From positions 434,001 to 498,000 of the forward strand of contig NW_024881692.1 of NCBI RefSeq assembly GCF_019059575.1: 64,000 nucleotides of DNA, in the 5' to 3' direction. Below, piece after piece: positions 11,563 to 24,510 of this stretch; the first letter of the stretch is position 1; each line of letters begins with the position of its first letter. Source of the DNA: Amphibalanus amphitrite (Eukaryota > Arthropoda > Thecostraca > Balanomorpha > Balanidae). Both the position numbers and the translations under genes were made by a program. The notes under the pieces were generated by a model. It was not told the DNA's origin, searched no databases, and saw only the letters and a list, made by a program, of their open reading frames with translations.

Positions 11563-13794
11563 GTGAGTAGACACACGGTCGCCAGTCCGCTTGTCATGAT
11601 ATTCTCTGAGTTTGTCAGAGCCGAAGATTGTCCGTAGAGGGTGCACTGCAGTGTACTGAGCCCTCTTCTGCGATGCCGTATACCTACCGAGCGATTTCCA
11701 TTCAATGCAGATTGCAAGTTGCATTAGTCGTTTCAGTCGTGGTAGCTATAACTAGTCGCCCCAGTTCAGGTAGCTTGTGTTAGTCCCCCCAGTGCACGTA
11801 GCTTGCTTCCAGTTGAGGTAGATTGCACTTGTCGCCCCAGTCGGGTCCGTCTGAGCTCCGAGCCTAGGAATAAACCATGCCGAGCGACCGCGCGGTCCGT
11901 CAGATCACTCATCACTATACATCCTCTCGGCGTACCAAAAAGGCGGATGACGTAGACAAGATGGCATGCAGTCGGAGCTCTGTGCTTATCGGGTATGGAA
12001 ATTCTACATTTCGTGTAACTCCGGGCAACGTTTGCGAAAGACAACGTGGCAGGGAGCCTGCAACCGCAGCCGCAGCTGAATAATGTATGAGAGTTGAATC
12101 ATTTGTTGAGGACACCACCCAGCTAGAAAGCTCCTTGAACGATGCAAAACATCGCGGCAATTAATGAATAAACGACCCTTAAACCTTCTTAACTTCCGCC
12201 ATGCTACTGGTTTTCTCCTAGACGATAAGTTTTCCATTTTACTTGTACAGACTGAGGATTGTTTGGCACGGCAGTGCATCTTATATGCACCAGTTGGCGG
12301 GCGGCAGTTGGCACTGGATCAGTGGTATTCTGGTGCTGTTATTAAACGGGCTTCCTGCAGGTGCGCCGAGGCCGGCAACAGTTGATGGTATGCTACCCCA
12401 TTCGGTCGATATGGCTTCGGGCTTCCATGAGACCATAGTTGCTTTCCGGTCGAACCAGCTACCTACATACTGGGCTGTGTAGGAAGGTTGGGATGATCTG
12501 GAGGTTATTGTTTCGTCTGGAAATAACTCATGAGGCAATAGTCCTCATGAGGCGGTGCATGACAATATAATGAAGAGCGTCTTGTGTCCGTCAGCATGCT
12601 AATTGCCCATCCCCAATTTATATCATTGGATGATCAATCCATACCTTCTTAATAATCTTCGTATCACATCTGCCTAATTCTTGCCATACCTTTTCCTTCG
12701 GAATTTTATCCAAGACAATAGTTTTGATCGTTTTGAGCAGCTGTGATATCTAACCGGCTTATTATCAATCTTACATGGATAGTATGTTGATATCACATGG
12801 TGCGACTCATCGTCTCGCATCGTCGTAGCATGTTCAGCTTATCACCCCTCTGATATGAGATGATGCGATGTCACATGCAGTGTAGGTTATTCATAAATCG
12901 GTAGACAGCTACGTTATAGCCGAATGCTGAGTAATGGAACCCGATCGCTCACCTAACCCAGCCACGCAAGGTTCACATCTCACCCTACCCTGCCGTGGTG
13001 GGACGAGTTGCATCACCGCTGCGACGTGTCGTGTGGTATTATCCCGTTTGTGGCAGACTCTCAGCCTTGACGCCATGCACCAGACTGTGTGGTAACTCTG
13101 GAACGGAGACAGCACACTCAACACTAGTACAGCACGGCCTTGCCGTTGTGAGTGAGCGTTTCTGGTTGAATAGCGGCCGTGTGGTGTGTGGTGACCGCAT
13201 TTTGTCACGTCTGACATGTCATTCACACCACATAGTGTCATAGAATGTGGCGGCGCTAACAAGTTCCACCCTCAGCTGACGTGCTATTGAATCGTGTCCT
13301 GAGAAGATCGATGGTAAATATATCTTTGGCTCTTAGCCGGTCAGGGTATGACGGATGAGCCTCATCATCCTTTCCTGTCAAAATGTGTGTTAACGACAGT
13401 TTTACTAGCTGCCGTGCGTCAGCGTATGTAAACAAATCGGCGGCGCTTTTTCATTCTACCCAGCCCTAACTGTATGTGCCCAAACTGTTTTCTGTTATTC
13501 ACCCGAACCTTGGTGTTTCAGGCCTCAGCCAAATGTCTAATAATGAGACGCTAATTGGCCATTACTTGCCATTAACACAGAAACTGAACATCTCCGACCC
13601 TCCCTTGTTCACGTGTCAGTCATCATCTCTACCAACACGGGAAGACTAAGAGCATGGCCAGCTTTATGTAAATGCTCGGCAACACGCCGCCCTAAGCCAT
13701 GGGTAACTGACGGCTGATGGGTGGTGGTCTGTCCTTGGCTGCTGCTGAGTGTTTGTTCCGTCGTGTTGATGGACTCACAGCACGTAATGGGCGG
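11563..13794. other. No recognised gene
   Basis: I find no exon or element with support in this stretch. Short phrases such as CCCAGT...GTAGCTTGC recur around 11755-11845, suggesting a worn local repeat. Confidence 0.4.
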
Positions 13795-13916
<122 letters not shown>

Positions 13917-13981
13917 ATAAAGTTTGTCCTCGCATTTGTAATCTTATTTAAGCCACATCCGGATGGACTAAGCGGCATTGA

Positions 13982-14259
13982 CAGGGGCGGAGCTTCCTAT
14001 ACAGTTGACAACTTGGAATTTTGCCCGACCAGTAAGCGTTCTGCCCCACCAACTTAAAATGATTTCTAAGACTTTGTTGATTTGCAAATTAATCTTTTTC
14101 GTATTGAAGAGCTTTGGAATGTCTGTTGAACGCAAAATACTTTATCTGTAATGATAGGAACTGCAATTCAGTGTGACATTTTATTCAAGTTCATAATCGG
14201 ACTTTGTGGGTTTGACGACTTTTTGCCCCACCAACTTCCCTGGAAAAGCTCCACCCATG
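13982..14259. mobile_element. hAT-type MITE, 278 bp
   Basis: The ends are CAGGGGCGGAGCTTCC and the reverse complement of CATGGGTGGAGCTTTTCC. The 8-bp target duplication GGCATTGA is perfect at 13974-13981 and 14260-14267. Short phrases such as TTTTGCCC and CCCCACCAACTT occur at both ends. Non-autonomous. Confidence 0.88.
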
Positions 14260-15034
14260 GGCATTGATGTTTTTTTGTTTGTTCGTGTCTCTCGTAGGTG
14301 CAGTCTGGACAGTGGACAGTAAAACCGTATGTTACTGACCGACTTGGTCTTCTTTTAGTTTTCCTCATTCAGCCTGTGGCATTGCCCTCATCCATTGCAA
14401 ACTCGTTTTTGGTTTTATGATCAGGTGACCTTCCTAACGGTTTTCCACTACCATTGTAGGACTACCTGTTTTGTACCTCGTAACGGTCGATTTTGTCAGT
14501 TGTATCCTCATACAGATCCATAAAAGGAAAGATCTAGCGATTACTTTGCATCTTTTTGCGTGTGTTATTGGATATGGTCCTTGTCCAGCTTATATCGTTC
14601 ATCACAGTCGTTGTCCCAGTAGCTTCGCGATAAACTTTTTACACGGGGTCAAATATACAAACAACCGCAAGCGGTGTCATATGAAGCCTGATAGCAATCT
14701 TCAGTGGTGAAAACGACCCCATGGCAATACCCCTAAGAGCCTTGCGGCAAACAACTGCAGGACGCAAACAGCTACCTGCGGTGTCCCAGGAGGGGATACG
14801 CCGCCGTGAGCTGCAAACAACCTCACGGTCACGAACACAAATAACTCAGAGTTAATTATTCAGGCAGGTCATTTTAATGAATCCATGAAGCCTCAACAGC
14901 ATTTTGCTGTTGCCTAATAATCAACCAAACTCGGTTCAGCCTTCGCTAGTTAATGACATTCAGCCCAAGTCGATCGCTGTCAACTTCGGTTCAGCCTGAT
15001 TTACAACCTTCATATGTACCTATTTTGGTCCATG

Positions 15035-15230
15035 GTTCAGCTAAAATCAATACAGTTCAGCTCAGTTCTGAACAACTCACCTCAGCTCAGCTCAGCTCGA
15101 TGCAGCTCAGTATTCAATCCCAGTCCAGGACAATTAATGATATTTAATCCAGTTCAGTTTGGTCCGGTCTGTCTGGTTCATCCCTAATCAAGTCCTCTCC
15201 AGCCCAGTCCAGTTTACCTTCAGAATCCAG
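15035..15230. repeat. Degenerate CAGCTCAG / CCAGTCCAG repeat
   Basis: Short units CAGCTCAG, CAGTTCAG and CCAGTCCAG follow each other with loose spacing. Seen directly; no known family. Confidence 0.6.
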
Positions 15231-17569
15231 ACAGCGCCCCTGGCCCTGCTCGTCCATGGCGGACATTGCTGAAGGATTCCAGCCGCCTGCCCAGGGCCGG
15301 TCGGCCGGTCGAGCGCAGACACTTCCTTTTGGAAGGATTCCAGCCCAGTCAGCCGACGATTTAGCCTCTCCGTGCTTCGTGTCTGATCTCGTCTATCAGA
15401 TCATCGGACTGAGATATATGCTGGCTTCTCATTACAGCGCCCGATTATTTACATGCAGCGCCAGCTCAGTTGCAGTTAGGTAGGTATGTGGATTGCCTTT
15501 GGCGGTGGTCGGTGCTTATCAGCTCGCTTGAACGCTCAAAGATCATTCAGAGTTTTCTCGACACAACCATCCGAGCTATTTCCTCCATTGTTTATGCTGG
15601 CATTTACAGTGGCCAATTGTGCTCCCAGGTATAGGAGGGCCAGAGGGAGGATGGGGAAGGGACGCGCCCTTGTCGAAGGCACCTGGTTAACCTTGAGCTC
15701 GGACGGCTTTCTTTCCGGCGCTGTCAATGATGCGGTGTGTCGACCAGCTTCTGATTGATTGATTGTCCACTCCTTTCCGGGACACGGCAGCGTTTACATA
15801 CACGCAACTGACTCCAATAGGGATTGACATTTTAAAAGTTCAGTCTTGCATACCTGATGACATTTGTGGTCGTGTATAATAGTCTAGTTACAACAAGAGT
15901 TACAAGACGTTATTGATAGTATGTAGTTCTGCTTCTTTTAATATGCACATACGGTTTTATTATGTTTTAGGGGGCTTTATTGCCATGACATTTACTCATT
16001 TAATGGTATACTGTTTCTACGTCTAAACAGCAAGAAGGAACAGGACCGAATGCGTGCAAGTTCTCAGTTGGACTGTCCAATAACGGGCAGGTACCGATAA
16101 CGAACTTTTTATGCTTATCGATGTGAAAAACTCTCGCCTGCGGTCTGAGAGACCGCGGTGTGTAGTTTGAAAAATTTAGGTACCGTGTATTTGTTACAAG
16201 AGAGGTGGTTACTTCCTCAGTTTCTTTTTTTATACATGTATAAGTTAATTCCCAACAAGCTGCAGCTTGTGGAGAATAAACTTTTTTTTTACACGAAACA
16301 TGGAGTTAGACGCCATATGACTGGATATGGCTGTCCGAAGCTTCTATGGATGTGTCCAAGTGATGATGATGATGATGTGTTCGGGGTATCGCCTTAGCAT
16401 CGGCACCCCTTGAGAACCCCTGGGTTTGGGCCATCTCGGCGACACTGACGCCGTGCCGCAGACACCGATGGCGCAGTTGGCCGGCCCTGTGCGCCAGTTC
16501 ACACCCTGGGGCTATTCGGGTCGCGAGCCGTCGTGTCATCCGCGCGCCGGCCGTCCATCACAGATTCCAGTAGCGTTCCGGACGGCGCGCGGCGGGCCGG
16601 TTAGGGCTCTCACGCTCTCCCGTACGGGACCCCGGTCATGTCAGGCATAGATGGACAGTGGGAAAGGCTGCTGAGTGGTGATTGAAGAAGGGCTCGGTGA
16701 CTGAACCGCGATGACTGGTCGTAGAGAGACGAGTCATCCAGCCATAAACGGGTTATCCAGCCATGGGCTTGAGCGTTTCTCAGTGGAGACACGGGCTATC
16801 TAGCCATAAATGGGTTATCCAGCTGAAACGGGTCACTCAAATTAAGTGATACCTCACCCATTGCAACCTTTGACATAACCTCCAAAACTAGTCAAATAAT
16901 TTCCGAGTTATTTTTGCTGAGCCATCGAATGTCGCTTGCCGTTTTTCAACACCCGGTCCAGTAGCTTGCCGAACTAGTTTTGTTGATGGTTACCGGCCAT
17001 TGACTTTGTGTGGGCTGATTATGGTGTCGCAATGCACTTGTTGAGATAACTTCAATGCCTGATTGTTGCAGTAGTTCTGCATTAAGCAATCTATCTTTCA
17101 CAAATCACAAAAATGAATAACGCCTGCGACATGGTCATTGCAAGTCCATGAGCTCACTAGTGCTGCACACTTGTAAGCACGCAAATCAGTACGCATGTAA
17201 TTACAGTCACAGTTCTCGCAGCATACACGTATGACGTATGTCCTGCTTCCTCCCAGATTTTCTTCTCCGTCCACCGGATGGGAGATGGCGAGGGAGTGCC
17301 GATCTCAGACGAAATGTGGGAGGGTCTGTGTAAACGTCCCATTAACAGAACTCAGTGTGAAGGTCCCCGCTTTCACCGTCAATGCCAGCGTTAATGGGGC
17401 GTGTGATTGTGGCAGATGTCCCTTGATTGAAGCGGATGGAGAGGTCCACTAACTAGAGAAGAGAGAAACTCATGTATCCAAGTTTCAATTTATTGTAAAT
17501 CCTACATCCACTGATGTGTGAAAACTACCCTTTCTTTTTATTCTCTTGGTCATCTTCTTCCCCGTTCGG

Positions 17570-17710
17570 TCATTGCGATGACTGAACGGTCAGTTGTGAT
17601 GACCGGCCGACCGACCGGCTGATAACCGAGGTCATCGGTCCGGATGACCGGCGAGTGCGCTTAGTGACCGGCGAGTGACCGGCGAGTCCGTTCGGTGACC
17701 CTCCGGTCAC
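17570..17710. repeat. GTGACCGGCGAG-type short repeats
   Basis: GACCGGCCGACCGACCGG and three close copies of GTGACCGGCGAG occur in a row. GTGACC/GGTCAC words recur elsewhere too (26060-26200, 28900-29130, 31270-31380), suggesting a widespread simple motif in this genome. Confidence 0.6.
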
Positions 17711-18647
17711 CGGAGCGCGGTCAGTGGTCTCAGGTGATGGGAACTGGGTCTGTTCTGTAGCCATCAGCCACCCGCGCTTCTTACCGCTACAGAGACCATC
17801 GTTACAGCGTCGTTAACGACTTTTAATTGTCGGTAATGTCTGGCTATCACGGTATGAAGTGTTCCGAATTTCCTGTGCTAAAGGAAGGATGATACGAGTA
17901 CATGAAAGAGGATAAATCGTGGGAAGGAGGTCGTCGTACTTGTGGCGACTCGACTTTATCACTGTGTTGAAACTGAACATGATAAAGTAGTAGCTCTGCT
18001 CTGACATAATAATGTCATAGCATGTAGCAGTTATCACGAATACGTCATTACGCTCAACGCGTTCTAATGGCGCTCAACGTGTTCTACTGTAAATAAACAA
18101 ATACATCTGGATTTTCCAATTTTCGTTCGCTAATTTTCGCTCTCAATTTTCGCTCTAAGAGCTATTAATCAATGCGATCACTATGTGTTCCGTACCTTGC
18201 AACCTTACATAAAAGTTTGCCGATATTGATTGGATGCATTGCCAAGCTTTCTATGCTTCATATGAAGATAATCACGAAACAGTATTGCACACGATGTGTT
18301 TTCATCGGACATGTCATGTGCAAATGCACCAGTTTAAATATCATGTTATCAGATCAAGGCTATGTGACTCTGTGTGAAATTGCTTTCACTATTTAGGCAT
18401 TGAATGAAGCTGTGATCAAGCAATTATCGTTTTTATTCAGAGTTGACATGGTCTTGGAACCTAGCCATCGTGATTTTTCAACATCTCAGTTCTGCATCAA
18501 TTACGCTGGTCTCCTTCGGCTTCATTGTGATCATGGGTGGAGAATGTTTGAAAAAGTTACCCCGGCCGGCGACCGATATTCGGAAAGACGATATGCTCAC
18601 GTTGTTGTCAACGATCGTCATAAGCAGCCAGGGCTAGGTATTCTGAC

Positions 18648-19175
18648 CAGGGCTGCGGAGTGCGGAGTCGATAGATTTTAAGGTGACTCCGACTCCGACC
18701 CCGACTCCGGGCTCAAAAATCGACTCCAACTCCATCTCCGACGCCAGCTCCGACTCCAGGCATTGCTCATTAAGTCCATAGTAGGTAATGAAATCAGATT
18801 TTAGGCTGGATGTTTTTTACCTTGCCTGAAATGAAATTTTGCGCGCTCCAAGGCCTTGTACTGCAAATGAGTATTTTTGAAATAGCATGCAAAATAAAAA
18901 CAGGTTTTGACGCAGCAGCCTTCTTCAGCTTTTTCAACAATAAAAACGCTGGTCCAAAACAGGGTATGTCCTTCCATTCAACCAAGCCTGATTTTGAAAG
19001 GTTAACGAAAGAAAAATCGTCAAGCTACCAGGTGCAAGGCATGACTTTGAGCCATGCAGTTTTAACTCCAACTCCGGAGTCGGAGTCGGTAAGATTTTAG
19101 CGACTCCAGCTCCGACATAGACTCCGGGCAAAACTGCCGACTCCGACCGACTCCGAATCCGACTCCGCAGCCCTG
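18648..19175. mobile_element. hAT-type MITE with GACTCC-rich ends
   Basis: The ends are CAGGGCTGCGGAGTCG and the reverse complement of CGACTCCGCAGCCCTG. The 8-bp target duplication ATTCTGAC is perfect at 18640-18647 and 19176-19183. Subterminal (GACTCC)n hexamers are typical of this widespread hAT MITE type. No transposase is seen in the 528 bp. Confidence 0.92.
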
Positions 19176-19250
19176 ATTCTGACCCATGGAAATGGAACAA
19201 TGGATGTTATGTTTGTTAATTGTTCAAGGATGAGCGTTGTATCCGACATC

Positions 19251-19414
19251 CAGTAGCGGCGGAACACCCTCAAGCAACGGGGGGGGGGGGGGGGGGGGCA
19301 CTGCCGACTTTTCGTCCCATTCTTTCCATTCACCGCCGATAGGGCTAATGTTAAAATACCAAAATCAAAGGGGGCACGGTGCCCCGGTGACGGTGAACAG
19401 TTCCGCCGCCTATG
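19251..19414. mobile_element. hAT-type MITE, 164 bp
   Basis: The ends are CAGTAGCGGCGGAAC and the reverse complement CATAGGCGGCGGAAC. The 8-bp target duplication CCGACATC is perfect at 19243-19250 and 19415-19422. A 19-base G-run follows the left end. It lies only 67 bp from the previous MITE's right duplication. Confidence 0.92.
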
Positions 19415-20294
19415 CCGACATCGTATTATTCATAACATTTTTGGAATGATTGAAAGACAAGTTCCTTTTAAGTGATTTTTCTTTACTTAAACCTGCAATT
19501 TCACACCATACCCCATTATAATATGCCATTTTGAGTAAATGTTGCGTTTTCAGCTTTTTATTGTGTCTCAAAATAGGAACAAAAAGACGACAACTCACCT
19601 CGTAGAAGCTTTACAAAGAAAATTGACAGATCAAACCAAAGCACTAAAATGGGTCACTGACATCCACGGACGCAGCCTTTTTCAACAGGGCCTCGGCTAA
19701 GGAATTTTGACTGGTGGGCCACTTGGGCAGCAACATGGACTGACCTTCGTAGCCATAGCCCCCCCCCTAATTTTTTATTTTTCCCCAGATTTCGGCCACT
19801 TTATTTTGCAAAAAACGTCAGGATTGAAGATGGCATTAAAAAAAGTAAAAAAACGGGGCTCGACCTCCCCCCCAGACTCTTCAGAGAGAGGAGAGAGTAG
19901 GGACCCACAACCCTCTCAGTGGTGATACTTCGGCGGTGCACATAAAATCGCACTAGTATGCACAAAATATTGACGCAGATTGTAAAACTTTGGACGATAA
20001 CTTACGGCCGGTCGGATGTTAAAAATCAGCGAGCCCCGAGTGGATCGCTCGCCGACTAGTCGGAGATTCGGAAGCGGTCGGACGGGAACGGACGTTGTCG
20101 GATGGATCGGGAGGAATTGTGAACAGCACGAGTACAACTTTATATATAAAGTGGGTTGTAGCAGGAACCCCAAAAGGGGGTTGTAGCAGCAACCCCAACA
20201 TCTCTGAAAATGATCATTAAGCCTATTGGTGTCGCATGGAAAAGAATTGACTCAAAAGCCCAAGCGCACTGCGCAACCCTAATATTTTCTTTAA

Positions 20295-23072
20295 AGGGAC
20301 CATCCCACCTTAACATTAGTTTTGAGTTGAGATAGCCAAGTTTGCGGCCAGGCTCAGAAACCACCATTTATCCTGGTCGCAACCCCCGCAGCTTTATGGT
20401 GTTCAAGAAATTTCTTCCCTTTACTTGCAGGGTGGGACCAGCTTAGTCCCTATCTCTTAACCATTAGCGGTTTTTTGATGACGTCAGCAGTCATTTCAAC
20501 GCCCGCCATTCCTTGAACCCGAGTTTTGCTGACCTTGAGCTACCTTTTTTATCAACGTGAAATCCGTCGTCGGCGCTGAGAAAGCATATTGCTTTTCATT
20601 TTAATTTGAATATTAGAAGATACCCACCACTGGAACTTGGACTGATATTATACCAAGGCCGAAGATGATCAAGCTGCCTGCTATATCTGGAGCTTGGTGT
20701 TCAACTTCAACATGGAATAAAAAACAAAATATCAAAGCAAACTGGATATGGTACTGCAAGTTAAAGTCCAAAGAAATTTGAAGAGCTGACAATTGACATT
20801 AATTCTTTTCCTGCAAGGTTTCCATATGGAGATCACAGTCACACCATGAAGAAATATTTTGATGTTAACAGTTGAAAGGGGATTTATCTTCCAGTTTTGA
20901 CAAAAGACGCTGCTGACTGTCTTTGGAAAAGGATGTCGGCATGAGGTGCAATTGTGCTTGTGAAGTGGTTATAACTGGTCTTTTCACAGTATTAAATTAA
21001 ATGTGCCATTGCAGCCAAGTGTGTTATCATGTAAGGTAAAATCAAAACTACAATGTTGGTTTTACGAGCATTGAGAAGGCTGGTAGGTAACACCTGCCTG
21101 TGCTCGTAAATCATGCTGCCAGAGTATTCTAAATTAATTTTATCATACACTTTTGTTGTCCAGAATGGTTGCACTATTGTTTGGTATCATATTATTCCAT
21201 GTAAATATGGTAGTGTAAAGTCCGACCAACATGTTACCAGATTTGAAGCTGTTACGTTACCTAAGTACCTGTTTTTTACTGGCGTGGTGAATGTCACCTG
21301 GATTTTGTTTTGAGGTGCAGACCTAGTAACTCTGACTACATGGGTTTGAAGCTATTATCTATTCTGTTTTTACTGGCCTGGTGAATGGCGACTGATGTTG
21401 TCCGTGGATGGCACTGAAACAAATTTTGAGTGTTTTGTACAGTGTTTTAATACAATGCTGAGGGCTGAAAGTTGTCTTGTTTAGAGTGGTGAAAGTTCAG
21501 GATATGCCAGCCACCATGGTGGGTCAGAGTTAAATGTGTTGCAGTCAGTTCGGCTTCGGCAAGCACACGGATGGGCATACGCATCAAGACCTGCTCTGCC
21601 ATACTTTCAGCCAATTTTACCTAGGTAAGTCTTTTCTTTTTTTCTGCCAAAAGCTATGACATTGTGAATTTCAGCACTGTGGCCTGTGTGTAGCTTTCAG
21701 GAAAGCAATTCTAAATAAAGCTCTGATAAAGTGCAAAATCAGCAATGCAGCCCTCTATTACATTTTCTACAACATCTTACTTGTTCCTTGCATGGAGAGA
21801 AAAATGCAATGTTATGAATTCGTTTATTCACATAATTTGACAAGCATGCAGTTACCTGCTACTATCACTGCACAAAACAGAGCAGAAAACATCAGTTGAT
21901 CAAACACAAGACATAACAGAAGTTTACAACATAGGGCTGCCGAACCTGCTTCCTCCCACCACAGTTGATGCCATTTCCTAGCCTGGCTTGATGTGAGCAC
22001 TGAATAGCTGCTCTGTCTAATTACAGCTCACTACCATTCAACTTAAACTACTCTCTTTAAAGTAAGAGTGAGAGCGTTCAGTGTTCATAGCAGCTCGACA
22101 GACGACAGACAACAAACATCTTGACAAACCAACCAGTATTTGATTTGGCTAATGATTTATGTGCTTGTTGTATCATGGCCAAACTACTTTAACAGCAATA
22201 ATCCCTGTTTCATCTTGATCTTGCTTTTATTTCCATTTGAACTCAGATCTTGAAACAATCATCTGAAGTGATATCAGATACTGGCTTCTGTTTCTCTTGA
22301 AAGCAAGTTAAAACAACAATGATAAACTAAGGCAGGAGATGTGAGGTGAGTTGTGGCAGTAGATTTTTGATTCAACATATGTCAACCTTATATTGCTTGA
22401 GACCTCTGTGACAGACAAACAAATATTTATAGTTTTTTGATAGTTTGGATTCTTGACTTGATTTAGCAGATCAGCTGTGAACCTTGACTTTGAAATCACA
22501 TAAATGTCATGGTACCCGAACGAATCCTCGCATGACATTTCTTCGTAGCACAATTTTTCGTCCGCATTTCTTCGTCTACAAATCTTCGTCGGTGCATTTA
22601 TTTGTCCCTCAATGCTTACTCTTGCATATATTTGCGTTGAAGAAGAAATGCGAGCCGATTTTCATATACCCTGGTGCGAGACAAAGTAATGCGATAGGTA
22701 CGAATAAATGCCCTGACGAAGATTTGCAGACGAAGAATTGCGATACGAAGAAATGCCATAAGAATTGTCCTGGAATCCTTTATTGGCCATCATATATTGA
22801 CCTTGATAAGATAAACGCATCATTCGCGCAATATTTGTCGCACTTTGATACCAAACTATTGCTTCCAAATGCCGACGTAAAGAAAACCTTTATGTGACGT
22901 CATAGAAACAGCGGATTTCCCAAAAAGTAAACAAAAATAAAAGTCTTATATCTCGAAAACGGGTGAATATTTTCCGGTAAAATTTGGTAGATGTTCATTT
23001 TCGCTCTTTGTGATTCACGCTACATCACTTTTATGCCAATTCATTAACTTTTTTGAAGGTGGGAGGGTCCCT
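20295..23072. mobile_element. TTAA-flanked (piggyBac-like) element T7, 2.78 kb
   Basis: The ends are AGGGACCATCCCACCTT and the reverse complement AGGGACCCTCCCACCTT, with TTAA at 20291-20294 and 23073-23076. The first 130 bases match the ends of the shorter copies at 36372 and 47297 (shared words TTTGAGTTGAGATAGCC, AAGTTTGCGGC, CAACCCCCGC). It is therefore the longest copy of that family here. No transposase is recognised. It contains a foldback repeat at about 22535-22775. TTAA targets and CC-containing ends fit piggyBac, but without a transposase the call is inference. Confidence 0.8.
22535..22775. repeat. Modular inverted repeat built of ATTTCTTCGT words
   Basis: The left arm carries ACATTTCTTCGTA, CGCATTTCTTCGTC and AAATCTTCGTC. 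The right arm carries the complements TACGAAGAAATGC, GACGAAGATTTGC and GACGAAGAATTGC in mirrored order. The arms are imperfect and about 100 bp each. It could be a small foldback MITE nested inside T7. A frame across it reads cysteine- and lysine-rich, which is an artefact of the words. Confidence 0.65.
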
Positions 23073-24204
23073 TTAAAAAAAAAAACCAAGTTATGTACAC
23101 ATCTGGTGAACAGTGTCCCAAACATCAGATTTCTCTTGGATGTCTGAGTGGAAAATTCTAGCCACCCAAAATGTGAGAGTGGAAAATTATCCATTCTTAC
23201 TCTTGAGTGTCATCTTCAGCCCAAATGAGAAATTTTTGGAACGCTGTCTGTGAACGGTTCGAAATTCGTCCGACTGGTCAGATGTGTGACTGCAAGCATC
23301 ATACCGGTCGTGAAGACGCATAATATCGCTTGCAGACTTCAATCGGCTGGAAGTCGCCGACACTACCTCTAGTTTGACTCTGGCTTATATCGTGTCTATC
23401 GGCGAGTCGTCTGAGATCGCTCGCAGGCTTATCCCCGACCATCTGAACTGGTCTGTTCTTTTTTTTTTCGTTGCTTATTCGTAACTTTTCTTGTAACCGA
23501 CTGGTCTGTGGCAGATGCTTATGTGACTGCAACCACTCGATCGATCGGAAAGCTTGCAAGAACTCTCGCAGACCTCGATCGGCTGGAAGCCGCCACCTGT
23601 AATTGACAGAGGCAGACGTCTTTCACGATTATTGCATAAAATTTAAAGCCCGTCGGTCACACTTCACCGGATTGGACCAACGGACGAGAAACGGACGAGA
23701 ACTGTCAGCGTCCGGTGATGTCCGTTTGTTTCCGTTGGACGTCCGTTTCGTTTGTCATCCGTTAACATCGTTCCATGTCCGATGGTGTACGGTTGAGCAC
23801 ACCGGACACTTATGATTTCCAATTATGCAACAACTGGTGCAAAATATGGCAGCAATTTGACTGTGACGTCACAAAGTTGCGGGTACTATAGTCCACTTTT
23901 TATCCCAAGAGGATATTGCAAACAATAGGTTGAAGTTTTTTCACAAGAATATGTTTCACCAATGGGTACTTGACAGCCTGAAAATGTACGATAAGATCTG
24001 CTAATTCAATTTGAAATGTGAAAAATGCTTATATTTTTCGGACAATTACTGGTGGGCCAAATCTTTGAGGCTGGTGGGCCATTTCGGGTCACTGGTGGGC
24101 CATTTGGCCCACCAGTTAACATGTTAGCCGAGGCCCTGTTTTTCAATGTTGGGCGGCTCTTATAAGACAAACAGGGAGTCGATCCAGGAATATCGACCGG
24201 TCCC

Positions 24205-24510
24205 GGTCTCGCAGCTCAGTCGCTAGAGCATTGGACTCCGCGTGGCGAGAACACGCGTCCCGGTTACAACAGTCCGAGTTCGAAGCATGACGGACGCTCG
24301 GTGTTCATGAGCACCCTGACGGGTACGCTCATTAACGGGCATGATGGTTGCGGTTGGTGGCAGGTCAGTCGAAGGCAGTGAGGTCAAGCAGTGGTTTTGA
24401 AAAAGTGCGCCAAAGGCGCGCAAATTTTCGAAACTGAACAGGATTTGAGAGCAATCTTGGCATTGGCGACCACACGCTGGTCCTAGCGTTGGAGATTATG
24501 GCAAGTTAAG
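24205..24510 (+). repeat. tRNA-derived SINE
   Basis: A pol III A-box-like segment (GCAGCTCAGTCGCTAGAGC, 24211-24229) is followed by a B-box-like GTTCGAAGC (24278-24286). The A-B spacing is about 20 bases longer than in a normal tRNA, and the anticodon arm cannot fold normally. This suits a tRNA-derived SINE rather than a tRNA gene. The 3' limit is not certain; no target duplication was found. Confidence 0.5.

Larger units (their letters stand above)
14268..18639. other. No recognised gene; CAGCTCAGTT-type repeats
   Basis: No exon is supported. A degenerate array of CAGCTCAG / CAGTTCAG words lies at about 15035-15230. At 17570-17710 GACCGG / GTGACCGGCGAG words repeat. Frames near 15256-15758 show no family. 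Confidence 0.4.
19686..24138. mobile_element. hAT-type element, 4.45 kb, interrupted by a TTAA element
   Basis: The ends are CAGGGCCTCGGCTAA and the same in reverse complement, followed inward by ACTGGTGGGCCA words on both sides. The 8-bp target duplication TTTTTCAA is perfect at 19678-19685 and 24139-24146. A TTAA-flanked element at 20295-23072 is inserted, leaving about 1.7 kb of host hAT. The right part has two diverged copies of a GCAGACTTCAATCGGCTGGA-type phrase (23332 and 23570) and a CCGTTTG/CGGACG-rich stretch. I see no transposase frame. Confidence 0.88.

Noticed and set aside
24208-24300. tRNA gene
   Set aside because: The A-box to B-box distance is too long and there is no proper anticodon arm; a SINE head explains it better.
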